In this document: positions 12,255 to 21,978 of the stretch, piece after piece
Position numbering within the stretch: the stretch's first letter is position 1
Layout of the letters: each line of letters starts with the position of its first letter
NCBI GenBank assembly: GCA_021432605.1
Contig: MU271153.1
Coordinates: 744,001 to 808,000 of the forward strand
From: Coniochaeta sp. PMI_546
Lineage: Eukaryota > Ascomycota > Sordariomycetes > Coniochaetales > Coniochaetaceae
Reading direction: 5' to 3'
DNA length: 64,000 nt
The notes under the pieces: model-generated
What the model was told of the DNA's origin: nothing
The model's database searches: none
The model's input: the letters and a program-made list of their open reading frames with translations, nothing else
Program-made: the position numbers and the translations under genes

Positions 12255-13225
12255 ATGAACAACATGGCGATCCAGCCCATTATCCACGATATCTTCGAAC
12301 CTCGCACCAGCACTTGGCAGTACATCGTCGCCGATCCTGTTACCAAGGCCGCAGTTATCATAGACTCCGTCCTGGATTACGACTCTGCCACCAATACAGT
12401 CTTCACCGAGAACGCAGAAGTCCTACTCTCCTTGGTCAAAGAGAACGACTACAAGGTCGAGAAGCTCCTCGAGACTCACGTACACGCCGACCATCTCACA
12501 GCTTCCAGGTTTCTCCAGGTCCAGCTCCAGAAGTCCCAAGGATCACCGCCTGAAATCTGCATTGGCCAACGCATCAGCCAAGTGCAGGAGCGGTTTGCAA
12601 AGAGATACGGCATCGCGAAGCAGGAGTATGTAAATGCGTTTGACCATACTTTCAATGACGACGAGGCGTTCCAAATTGGTCAGATCGAGGCAAAGGCGGT
12701 CCATCTACCTGGACATACGCCCGACCATCTCGGTTATATGATCGGAAGTACGTGTCATGCGAATGTACCCTAAACATCTTTCTGTATCCAATTACTGAAC
12801 CTTCAACAGGCAACGTCTTCTGTGGAGACTCACTCTTCAACGTCGACGTCGGATCGGCGCGTTGCGACTTTCCCGGAGGCAACGCCAGCGACCTCTATAA
12901 CTCGGCTCGCAAACTCCTCAGTCTGCCCGATGACTACAGGATCTGGACCGGCCACGACTACCCTCCCGGCGGCGACGTCCGCAAGGATCCCCTCCCCTAC
13001 TATACCGTCGCCGACCAGAGGAAGGCGAACAAGCACCTGAAGGACGGGGTCCAAGAGCACGAATTTGTGCAGTGGCGGAAGGACAGGGATGTGACTCTGG
13101 CCGAGCCGAAGCTCATCCACCAGGCTCTCCAGGTTAACATTCGGGCTGGGCGGCTCCCTGTGTTGAGCGCATCGGGCGACCGGTTGATGCATATCCCTCT
13201 CAAGGTCCGTGGCGAGGGATGGTAA
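12255..13225 (+). CDS. Metallo-beta-lactamase-fold sulfur hydrolase (BLH/persulfide dioxygenase-like)
   Basis: Predicted 302-residue metalloenzyme in two exons (12255-12747 and 12810-13225). The metal motif HVHADH sits at residues 75-80, a second ligand segment PGHTPDH near 150, then CGDSLF and the GHDYPP segment. The C-terminal block ALQVNIRAGRLP is strongly conserved in bacterial BLH proteins. Known relatives act on glutathione persulfide (ETHE1/persulfide dioxygenase) or are the beta-lactamase-like hydrolases of bacterial BigR operons, which sit beside YeeE/YedE genes. The same pairing here supports a role in sulfide/persulfide detoxification. The overall sequence looks closer to bacterial BLH than to mitochondrial ETHE1. 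No clear mitochondrial presequence is seen. A second ATG three codons downstream could also be used. Confidence 0.9.
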
Positions 13226-14732
13226 TTCCACAATATATTATGTAGCCTGATCAGTCTCTAGGGTTGTTGTTCCCCTATGGGTGCTGGCTATGGCCAGCCC
13301 ACTCGAGAGCATCCTTCCTTGTAACTCTTTCCCAGACGCAGCATGTACCTCACAGACATCAAATTTCCGAGAATAGATTTCTTTTGCACAAGAATATTGG
13401 CTTCATAGAGACTAAGCAGATGAGAATATTGACCCGATCTCTTTGACTTTGGACTCTAGACCCAGGTTTGACAGGGACGGTGAGGTGGGTCTCGAACTCT
13501 GGCGGAGTATAGGATCCGTGTCTTCGGTCTTCACGTTGGGTCCCGGAGATGAACGCCGAGAGCCTGAGTGGATGTTGCTATCGGCACTCAACAGACTGCA
13601 AAGCGGGTTCGGTAGCATGATAACACGTAGCCAGCGAGCATCAGGAGCTCCTGCCGTTCTTACATAACCGGTGTCGCCCCTAAAGAGGCAAATTGCCGAT
13701 CTGATGGAGGTCAAACAGTGTCCCGACGCACGGGGGACGGTGACCCGCCGAGTGCCGCACGTACGTCAGATGCAGCTATTTGCGGCTGCGGCGTCAGGTG
13801 GGGTCATATGGTAGTATGCCGCAGAGACAGGGCCGAAGGGTTCGGGAGGCCTGATGGCTAGGGAAGTCTCTAGCTTCTTGAACAGCCTCGCCACCAAGAG
13901 CCGTAGCAAGGAGGGCGACATTAGACGGCTCGGCGGCATAGGTCCCTCTCGAGTTGGTATTAGAAGGACGCCGGAAGCCGGCCTTGCTAAGGTCGTCCAA
14001 TCCGGCAGTGCCCAGGTTTCATCCCGGATATGCCGGGGTGGGCAGACCGACGCCCGCGAGCCTGTGTTGGCTAAAGTCGTCTTCGTGAACGTCGCGCAGC
14101 GTCTGGAATGATATGGAATGACATGGCATGACGCAGTGATCAGCAGCTGCTGCAATCTGGATTTTGTAATCTACACGTTATGTCGGCGAGGTGGTTTGAT
14201 GATCAATTATTTCACCGTCCGGCCGTCGAATTCGGCGACGTCGGGTAGGTACGTACCTATGTGGGTCCCGCACCCGTCCCCGAATGGGCTTGTCCTTTGG
14301 AATTTGGGGGCTCCTCTTCGCCGAATCGGGCGAGGTATGGTGTGGAGGCCGGCGGCCAATACCGGTTGCATCTGAAGTGGTGTACCATTCTTGAAACCTT
14401 TATTTTATTTCCTCTGTGACAGTGCTGTCACTCGATCTAGCCTCGGGGACGAAGGGCCGCAGACGAGGATAGTGATACGTAGAACGTGGCGCCCAGACAT
14501 CTGACTAAATGTCTGCACTCCTCTCACGCCACAACGTGTCGAGCTCGTACTGCATCCAAGGCGGGCCGGGTATATAGTCGGTCTCGAGCCCTCCGTAGAG
14601 ATATTTAATACTCCACCACCTCGATAGGCAGTTATCATCAGTTACTTACTCTCGTCACACTCCTGTTCCATCAGTACATCAGTACATCACCAGACTCCAG
14701 ACTCCAGACTTCGCTTTATTTACTAGCCTAGG
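13226..14732. other. Intergenic region with promoter of the small Cys-rich gene
   Basis: No supported gene in 1.5 kb. A minus-strand open frame at about 13766-14155 has no ATG near its start and no recognisable content. The right end holds a TATATA at 14571-14576, about 160 nt before the ATG at 14733. It is followed by short tandem duplications: CAGTACAT twice near 14672-14688 and AGACTCC repeated near 14692-14709. Confidence 0.5.
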
Positions 14733-14960
14733 ATGTGTAAAAAAGCCACCTGCAATACTTGCAGTAAGTCGATCTATTCATATCCCAAGTCCAGACTGAC
14801 TCTGGCCATAGAGAAAGCAACTTGGTGGGGATGCGGTAACCACGTCCCAAGCGTCATGTCGAACATTCCTGAACAAGACTGGTGCACTTGTGAGCCAAAG
14901 GTGGAAAAGGAAGGGAAAAAGTATCCTCCAAGGGTCGAGCAACTCGATCAGCCGGCTTAG
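14733..14960 (+). CDS. Small cysteine-rich conserved protein (59 residues)
   Basis: Two-exon gene: 14733-14763 and 14812-14960, with a 48-nt GTAAGT...TAG intron, encoding 59 residues. The first ten residues contain two cysteines (MCKKATCNTC). Splicing joins them to KKATWWGCGNHVPSVM, and a further CTC pair lies near residue 37. This matches a widespread family of tiny fungal and plant proteins with the CxxC-KATWxGCGxH pattern, whose function is not established to my knowledge. The cysteine/histidine spacing suggests a small metal-binding fold. The intron interrupts the signature, so gene finders that read the unspliced frame would miss it. No signal peptide, so probably intracellular. Confidence 0.85.
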   Translation: MCKKATCNTCSKSIYSYPKSRLTLAIEKATWWGCGNHVPSVMSNIPEQDWCTCEPKVEKEGKKYPPRVEQLDQPA

Positions 14961-15773
14961 CACGGTAGAGCTGTAGGCCAGAGTCATGCTTTGGGCTGAG
15001 GTCCTTGAATTATGTGGTTGAGCCTGCAAAAAAGATGCGCATCTTGGCTGCCAAGGAACCTTAAAGGGCACACGAGGATAGGAGGGACAGTAGACCTTTA
15101 AACGGTATAATAAATGCAACAGTTACGCACAAAGAACGAGCCAGCGGACATGGCGCGCAAGCATCCGCTGTATCTATAATTTTCACCTCATTCGTCCGAC
15201 TTCAAGGTCGAAGATTTGGACGCCGACGCTGCTTGAGAATAGCGCGGCTTATGGTTGCCTAGGCTATAACTAGGACAATAGAGGGCGTGCCCGGCGGTAC
15301 GTCAAGCTTGCTACTTCCACGGACACCACCGGCTCGGCTCGGCCGGCTGTCAAAGGTCTCCACCCCGGTTAGCACCCGGGGATACATGCTACAGACAGCA
15401 CTCCAAAGCCGCTTGCAAATTCATCTCGTTTGCTGCTAGATTCCTAAGCATACTCCGAGTGCCGATCTTGATTATATCGGGTGGTCGCCGACCCCGAAAT
15501 CTAAGAAACTGTCTCAACTTGCGCTCGCCGAGCGTCGTCTTAGTCCGGGCATCTTCACACGGCAAGTAGGCGGCTCTCGCAACCACATGTGCGATTACCA
15601 ACCATCTCAGCAATGGTGCCGCATTCGCGGTTCCGGTGTATCATTCCCGGACCAGACCATGTCTTCGGATTGCTATTTAAAGGATGCCTATGGTCGTATC
15701 GCACCTCCTATTCCAGCTAGTTGCATGCCCTTAATCCTCGTTCTTATACCCTCCCAGCAAGCATACAATTGAA
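14961..15773. other. Intergenic region, small Cys-rich gene to ABCG gene
   Basis: About 800 bp with no supported gene. It is the promoter of the ABCG transporter; no clear TATA or other known site was picked out. Confidence 0.5.
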
Positions 15774-17804
15774 ATGCCTCGCACCACATCAGGCCCCCCG
15801 GTCCGGAATGGAGGACCGGATCTAGAGATGAACCACGTTCGGAGCGCCCACCTTGCCAATGACATTGTCACTTCCTTCAGCTGGGCCAACCTTAACGTCG
15901 TTGTCAAAGACCGGAAAACAGGCGCACCACTGTCCATCTTGTCTGATTCGTCGGGCTTGGTCCGTGCCGGCGAGATGCTGGCCATCATGGGTCCTAGCGG
16001 ATCAGGAAAGACAACGCTCCTGAATGCGCTCGCCCATCGAGTGGCCGCTGCAGGCGCGACAACCACGGGTGACATCCTTGTCAATGGTCAAAAGACGTCG
16101 CTACAGACCCTGCGAGATTTGTCCAGCTACGTTGAGCAGGAGGACGCTCTGATTGGTAGCCTGACGGTCCAGGAGACCATGATGTTCGCAGCTCGGCTCT
16201 CGCTCCCGAGGTGCGCCTCCTCAGCCACTTATGAATCAGGGTAACCCGCTAACAACAAGGCCAGCACCATAAGCAAGAAAGAAGCATTTGAGCGCGTCGA
16301 CGACCTGATAGCCAGTTTCGGTCTGCAGTCCCAGGCACACACGATCGTCGGCACGCCAATCAAAAAGGGTCTAAGCGGAGGACAGAAGAAGCGACTCGGT
16401 ATTGCAAGCCGACTGGTGACGAATCCGAAGATACTCTTCCTCGACGAACCAACAAGTGGCCTGGACTCCGCTCTGAGCCTCGAGGTGTGCAGTTACATCA
16501 AGGATATCGGCAGAAGACATAATGTGAGTGACACTTCCACGTAGATTGGCCGGTGAGACCAACTAGTAGACTACTGACTTACACGAACTGCCTAGCTCGT
16601 AATCGTAGCGTCGATTCATCAACCGTCCTCGGCCACCTTCCACCAGTTCGACAGCCTCTGCCTCATGTCTGGAGGGCGCACTTGCTACTTTGGGCCCGTT
16701 TCAGAGGCGACTCGGTACTTTGGCAACATCGGGTATCCCATCCCGCAAGAGACAAACTCGGCCGAGTTCTTCCTGGACTTGATCAATACCGACTTGGATA
16801 AGAATGGTGAGATTGTTCATCGGACCGACGACATATGCAAGTCTTGGACCACCGCCAATGAGCGGACCCGCCTTTCTGAAGCGATCCAGAAATCCAGAGA
16901 GGCATCCGACCGCAGCATGTCGCACTATGAGGTGGCCCGACCAAGTACGTGGAGGGTGCCGCTGGTGTTGCTCCACAGGTCTTGGATCAAATCGTACCGC
17001 GATGTCATGGCATACGGGATCCGAATCGCCATGTATCTCGGCCTAGCGATTCTCATGGGTACGGTGTTCCTCCGCTTCGATACGGAGCAGAAATACGTAC
17101 AGCCTTATATCAACGCCATCTTCTTCGGCGGCGCATTCATGTCCTTCATGGCCGTCGCCTACGTCCCGGCCTTCCTCGAGGACCTGAGTACCTTCAAGCA
17201 GGAGCGGGCAAACGGCCTGGTCGGGCCCTTGTCCTTCATGACGTCCAACTTCGTCATCGGACTCCCCTTCCTCTTCGGCATCGCCCTCCTCTTCTCGGTC
17301 GTCGCGTACTGGCTCACGAACTTCCGCGCCGATGCCTCCACCTTCTTCGTGTGGGTGCTGTGGCTGTTCCTCGACCTCGTCGCGGCGGAGAGTCTGGTCG
17401 TCTTCGTCTCGTCCATCTTCGACGTCTTCGTCGTGGCCCTCGCCATCACGGCGTTTGCCAACGGACTTTGGATGTGCGTCGACGGGTTCCTGGTGCCCAT
17501 GAACATCCTCAACGTCTTCTGGAAGTACGTCTTCCATTACATCGACTACCAGGCCTACGTCTTCCAGGGCATGATGGTGAATCAGTTCCAGCATGGGGAG
17601 TACGGCTGTGACCAAGTGTCGGGTGGCCAGTATCAGTGCAGCTACCCAAGCGACCTCAACCCAGAGGGCAAGTTTCGTGGCACTGACGTGTTACGCCAAT
17701 TCAGCATCAGTACTGGGCTTGAAGGGACCTGGGTGGGCATTACAATCGGAATCATTGTTGGCTATCGCGTCCTTGCCTACCTCGCATTGGTTCTCCGCAA
17801 GTAA
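15774..17804 (+). CDS. ABCG (white-type) half-transporter
   Basis: ATP-driven half-size exporter of 634 residues; half-transporters work as dimers in the plasma or vacuolar membrane. Exons 15774-16210, 16265-16523 and 16596-17804 sum to 635 codons. The nucleotide-binding domain comes first: Walker [10 protein letters not shown] (residues 73-81), signature LSGGQ (182-186), Walker B ILFLDEP (about 202-208) and the H-loop SIHQPS (His about 240). The ABC2 membrane domain follows, with about six hydrophobic segments from residue about 355 to the end. This NBD-then-TMD order is diagnostic for ABCG. Family substrates are lipids, sterols, pigments and xenobiotics; the substrate here is unknown. There is no neighbouring biosynthetic gene to suggest one. 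Confidence 0.94.
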
Positions 17805-17842
17805 CGGATACGGGTCGTTTCGATTTTCCGTTCATCATTAGC

Positions 17843-17860
17843 GGCTCCTTCGAAGGAGCC
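17843..17860. terminator. Perfect 18-bp palindrome downstream of the ABCG gene
   Basis: GGCTCCTT joined directly to CG and AAGGAGCC forms an 18-bp self-complementary sequence 38 bp after the ABCG stop codon. In RNA it would fold as a short hairpin in the 3' UTR. It could mark 3'-end processing or RNA stability, but there is no direct evidence. Confidence 0.4.
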
Positions 17861-18270
17861 GATGTATTTCTATGATTAGACTTGGGGTTATCACATCGCG
17901 GCTTATATAGACTCTAATATGTACAGATTAGCTTAGTTTTGGTGGCGTCTGTCGAGTCAATCGTTCAACGTACATCCTTCAAGACAGATATTGCTTCTTT
18001 AATCGATCACCATTACTCTAGACGCTACCTCCCACAAACCCATTATAGATGGTCAATGACGTCGCAACCTAATTGTTACGACTGCAGAATCTGTTGATAA
18101 GATGCTCATAAGAAAGTTGCCCAGAGCTTCGTATGGGCCCATGTACTGAAAGGTGGTTTGGATAGCCAGTGAATTTGGAGCAGCTGGGCATCGTCCGGGC
18201 CGGGAGGTTGGAAGTAGCGTGAACAATAAGAGCCCAGGGCATATAATCCAATCCGCCATTGTAATCCACC
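17861..18270. other. Intergenic region, ABCG gene to 5S rRNA
   Basis: Nothing supported besides the 3' flank of the ABCG gene. No coding frame. Confidence 0.5.
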
Positions 18271-18389
18271 ACGTACGACCATAGATACTGGAGAATTCGG
18301 GATCCCGTCCGCTCTCCCATAGACAAGCCAGTAATCGTCAGACTAGTACTCGGGTGGGTGACCACCGGGGAATCCCTGATGTTGTACGT
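18271..18389 (+). rRNA. 5S ribosomal RNA gene
   Basis: About 119 nt that match the fungal 5S rRNA layout. The 5' end ACGTACGACCATA pairs with the 3' end GTTGTACGT to close helix I, with one G-U pair. The segment GGATCCCGTCCGCTCTCCCATAG-like (18300-18321), the box C-region GGGTGGGTGACCACC (18352-18366) and AATCCCTG are all recognisable. A run of seven T residues follows at once and would terminate RNA polymerase III. In Pezizomycotina 5S genes are dispersed single copies, so an isolated copy is expected. A few bases around 18283-18288 and 18330-18340 differ from the consensus I recall, so a variant or ageing copy is possible. Confidence 0.9.
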
Positions 18390-18397
18390 TTTTTTCA
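18390..18397 (+). terminator. RNA polymerase III T-tract terminator of the 5S gene
   Basis: A run of T residues directly after the 3' end of the 5S rRNA, the standard polymerase III stop signal. Confidence 0.8.
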
Positions 18398-19301
18398 TTT
18401 TTGCGACATGGTATCCACAACAGACATGATGTAGAAGAGAAGATCTAGAGATTTGACAAGCCCTTCCTAGCATGTATCATCCTCACATATGACCTAGGTC
18501 TAATAAGTAGTCTAGTCGATTCCATGTTGGCTGACAGTCAGCCAATGTGTGCGTACTGGCACTTCGTTCTCGCAGATAAGTGACAGAAGTCCTGTCCGAG
18601 TATTCGGATATGACGGTGACCTGCGAGCGCACGCTCCAAGTCATCTTGACTGTTCTAGAGTCTAAAGTCTTGTCGAGGCACCATGATCAGCGTGTGAAAA
18701 GAAAGGGGTAGGTGAATGGTGTGTCCCCTGCCCATAGCCCCAGTCCAAAACAACAATGGCAATGAGGTGAACAAGACGTGATATCGCCGTGTGATGCTGC
18801 TAGACTTCTGATCGAAGCACTGCATAGAAACAGCGGAAGTTGGACAACCGTTCTCACCTTAATTAAGATGCCCCAGACCTACCTTCTGGGTATCTAACCG
18901 TTCACGCAAGGTACCTTAGTTCAGATTCCAGACCTGGTCGTCGTCCAAAGTTTAAAAGTTTATCTAGTGGATCGAGATTCGAGATCGGAAGAACTGCGGA
19001 CTCCACTTTAACTCAATTTCACATTAGCCTGTCCGACCAATGAGGGACGTGGGGAGCAAGATCGGTCCAGGGACAACTTGCTGGCTCCCCCGATTCGACT
19101 TCGGACGACGACAATTGATACGGATCGCATCCCCTTTGATCTTTTAATATACTGCGTGGCACAGCAGTTGCGCCTAATGCTCTACTCGATGTATCGCTAG
19201 ACGAAGAGCACCTCTCTCTTTCTCTCTCCCTCTCTGAGCCCCTAGTTCTTATTCTCCCCCTCTAGGTCCCGTACCGCGGAAGATGTAGGTGGAGTGGTCG
19301 A
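18398..19301. other. Intergenic region with pyrimidine-rich leader of the DUF3405 gene
   Basis: About 900 bp with no supported gene. A CT-rich tract (about 19211-19236) lies 65-90 nt before the DUF3405 ATG, typical of fungal transcription start regions. Confidence 0.5.
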
Positions 19302-21300
19302 ATGGCAGCCATTAATCTTCGACGCTCATGCACCCGCCTCGGGCTCGGTCGCCCTTCGCTGGGTCGGCTGGTGCTACTGGCGACCGTGTCCCTGTGCATC
19401 TCGTCCCTGCTGATCTTCTCCGCTCTACCGGATTCCAAATGGGAGTACGCGCCGGCCGGCTTGCTCGACGATATATGGCCCGAGACCAAGCGCATGCCTG
19501 TCGCGACACCTCCGATGCCCTTGCTCAAGCGCGTTGCCTGCAACGGTCCGCGAGGCCGCTTGCTGTCGCAAAGTCCGGACGATGAGTTGCGGTCTGTCAA
19601 CTTGGATACACGTACGTCTAAGACAATCAGCGTGCTGCCATGGCAGGCATGACATCACCGCGCTAACAATTGTGCGACACAGCTTACCCAACGCCTTTTG
19701 TCGGATCGTACAGCGAGCTTGGCATCGACCAATCATGGATGACAGCAGATGGCCGTTACGGACCATACGGGTACGGAGAGGAGGACGAGAAGACGTACAA
19801 CCGGACACGAGTCGATTGGAACAGCGTGGATTGGGCCGCTCTGCAAAACGAGTGCTTCGACCAGAATGCGCGCCGCTTTCCAGCCTCCGCCAAGCGCATC
19901 GCAACAAACGACTATCGGTTTCGGCTGCGAAACGAGTCTCTCGTTCCCCAACTGCGATCGTGGGAGGACTTCACACCGACGCGGCGGACCGCCATCGTGG
20001 TGCGGGCATTCGACGGGTACAAATACACGCCGGAGGACCTGTACAACTTGCGGTCGCTGGTCGTTGAAGCTGGGCTGCGAACGGGCGGAGAATATGCCGT
20101 GGTGTTGCTTGTCAACATCAGGGATGCCGGCAGCAACATCTTTGCATCGCAGGAGGCCTATCGAGCTGCGTTCGAGAAGGCCGGGATACCACCTGAATTT
20201 CAATCGATTGCGCTGCTGTGGGACGAGAAGTTGCTTAGAAGCTGGTATCCAAAGGTGGGCGAGTATCGGTAAGTTTCATTGCGGTTCCAGTACCGTGGGG
20301 TTTTTCATCTTAAAATCTCGTCCCAACTTCTCTGGTCAAACGTCGCACAATCATCCTTCCTTGAATATCCGCTAACCAGTCCTGCCCCAGAACCGAATTC
20401 CAAGTCTTCCAACCAATGCAACTCTTTGCCCTACACTACCCCGAGTTCGACCACTACTGGCAGCTGGAACTGGACATGCGCTTCCTAGGTGATGCCGGCG
20501 CCTACCTCGACTCCCTCTCACGCTTCGCACGGTCCGAACCAAGGAAACAAGCCCTCGAGCGCAGCACCTTCCAATACATGCCCTCCAAGTACCCTTCCTA
20601 CGAGTCCTTCTCCTCGGCCGTCGACACCGCCGCCCGGGGCGGCAGCCGCGCCTGGGGCCCTCTCCGCATCCACGACGTCGCGCCCATAGGCCCCATCCCG
20701 CCCGTCCGATCCCCCAAGTCCGACGCCTTCGAGTGGGGCGTCGGCGAAGACGCCGACGTCCTGACGACCTCCTTCTGCACCGACGTGCTCGCGCCCACGA
20801 CGGCGTGGGTGTACAAGGGCTGGATACAGGGCTTCAGCGCGGGCGGGAACACGCCGCGGTTCTTCTGTCCGCCCGCGGTGATGCGGTCCAGTCGCGCCCT
20901 CCTGCTCGCCATCCACGAGGTACAGCTCGTCCGCGGCATGCGGATTCCCAGCGAGGCGACCCTGCCCAGCTTCGCGCTCTGGCACGGCCTGAAGCTGAGC
21001 TACCCCCCGCAGCCGGTGTTCATGAAGCAGCAGGGCACCGAGGAAGGGGAACAGAGGGTGCAGGAGTGGTACCGCGGCGGGCCGGGGAATTCGAGCGACG
21101 GGCTCGGCCCGCGGGATAAGAGGCATCCTCTCGGAGACGGGCTGACTTGGTGGTGGGAAAGTAAATGGCCTAGGGCTGTGCTTGATGCGTGGTTCAGGTC
21201 GGGAAGCGAGGGCCAATTGCCGTTTTTGCTGGTGGAGAAGGACGGAGAGATCTACGCGCCTAATGTTGCCATGCATCCCGTCAAGACGCAAGGGAGGTGA
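19302..21300 (+). CDS. DUF3405 type II membrane protein, glycosyltransferase-like
   Basis: Predicted 601-residue protein in three exons (19302-19611, 19683-20268 and 20391-21300; 602 codons). A short basic N terminus precedes one membrane segment at about residues 20-43 (LVLLATVSLCISSLLIF), giving a type II Golgi/ER topology. The lumenal domain carries blocks typical of DUF3405: TPFVGSYSELGIDQSW, the RTAIVVRAFDGYKYTPEDL strand-helix unit, QLFALHYPEFDHYWQLELDMR with its DxD-like acidic residues, and the C-terminal LPFLLVEKDGEIYAPN. The family is uncharacterised; its topology and the acidic ELDMR motif suggest a glycosyltransferase-type fold, which is inference. No break is seen and the length is usual. 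Confidence 0.88.
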
Positions 21301-21978
21301 CATGGCTTACCTCTCATGTTGGACTATGTGTGATATGGTGTGATATGGAAGATGTGGTGGTGCGGAAGGACAGCACTGAGAGATGGTGTTGACATACAGC
21401 CTTTGGATATACCCGTACATGAGACTTACTGGAGGGAGCGAGACGAGACATGGTTGATATGATACATGAAGCGTCATACGGGAGGGTCTTTTCCGGAGGC
21501 GCATCTGGTGTTTCTAATGATAGTCTTGAGAGGATAATGATCTAATATATGAAGACATATATGCCTTCCGCCTGTATCACTAAACTTGTGAGTCGAGCTT
21601 GATCAGCCGAACAGTAGCGATGCGTATCTCCTGGCATAGAGGGGGATGGATACCGAGAACGCTGGGAAGGCCGGGACCTAGAAGGGTGTGGGAAGTCCCA
21701 TGTTCACAGATCATGAAGAGGCAGGCTAACAACGAGTCGAGTTTAATGGACTAAGCTAGGCAGGTCATACGTGCAGATACTAAAATGAAACGCGGAAGTT
21801 ATCTCTATATGTTCTTTCGGCCACCATCTTTGACTTTTCTCTTTGCCGACCGCGCCTTTCTAGAAAAAAGAGCGAAGAAACCTCTGCGATGTAGTTCCAC
21901 TGGCATGTCAAAGCTGAACGTGGCAAAAGAAGTCCGAATATTGCTCGTTACCTTGTTCAAAGGGGAACTGTGTGCCAC
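21301..21978. other. Convergent 3' region, DUF3405 and trehalose phosphorylase
   Basis: About 680 bp between two converging genes, with no supported gene. It should contain both 3' UTRs. Confidence 0.55.

Noticed and set aside
13470-13510. Box-B-like GTTCGAGAC on the minus strand
   Set aside because: The stem next to the loop does not pair, so no tRNA.
13766-14155. Minus-strand frame of 129 codons
   Set aside because: No ATG near its start, basic and low-complexity content, no recognisable domain; likely chance in GC-rich DNA.
16949-17615. Long frames on both strands inside the ABCG gene
   Set aside because: Arg/Pro- or Asp/Glu-rich shadow frames of a GC-rich membrane-protein gene.
20518-21303. 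261-codon minus-strand frame opposite the DUF3405 gene
   Set aside because: Shadow frame; composition is Arg/Gly/Pro-rich and it lies fully antisense to a well-supported exon.
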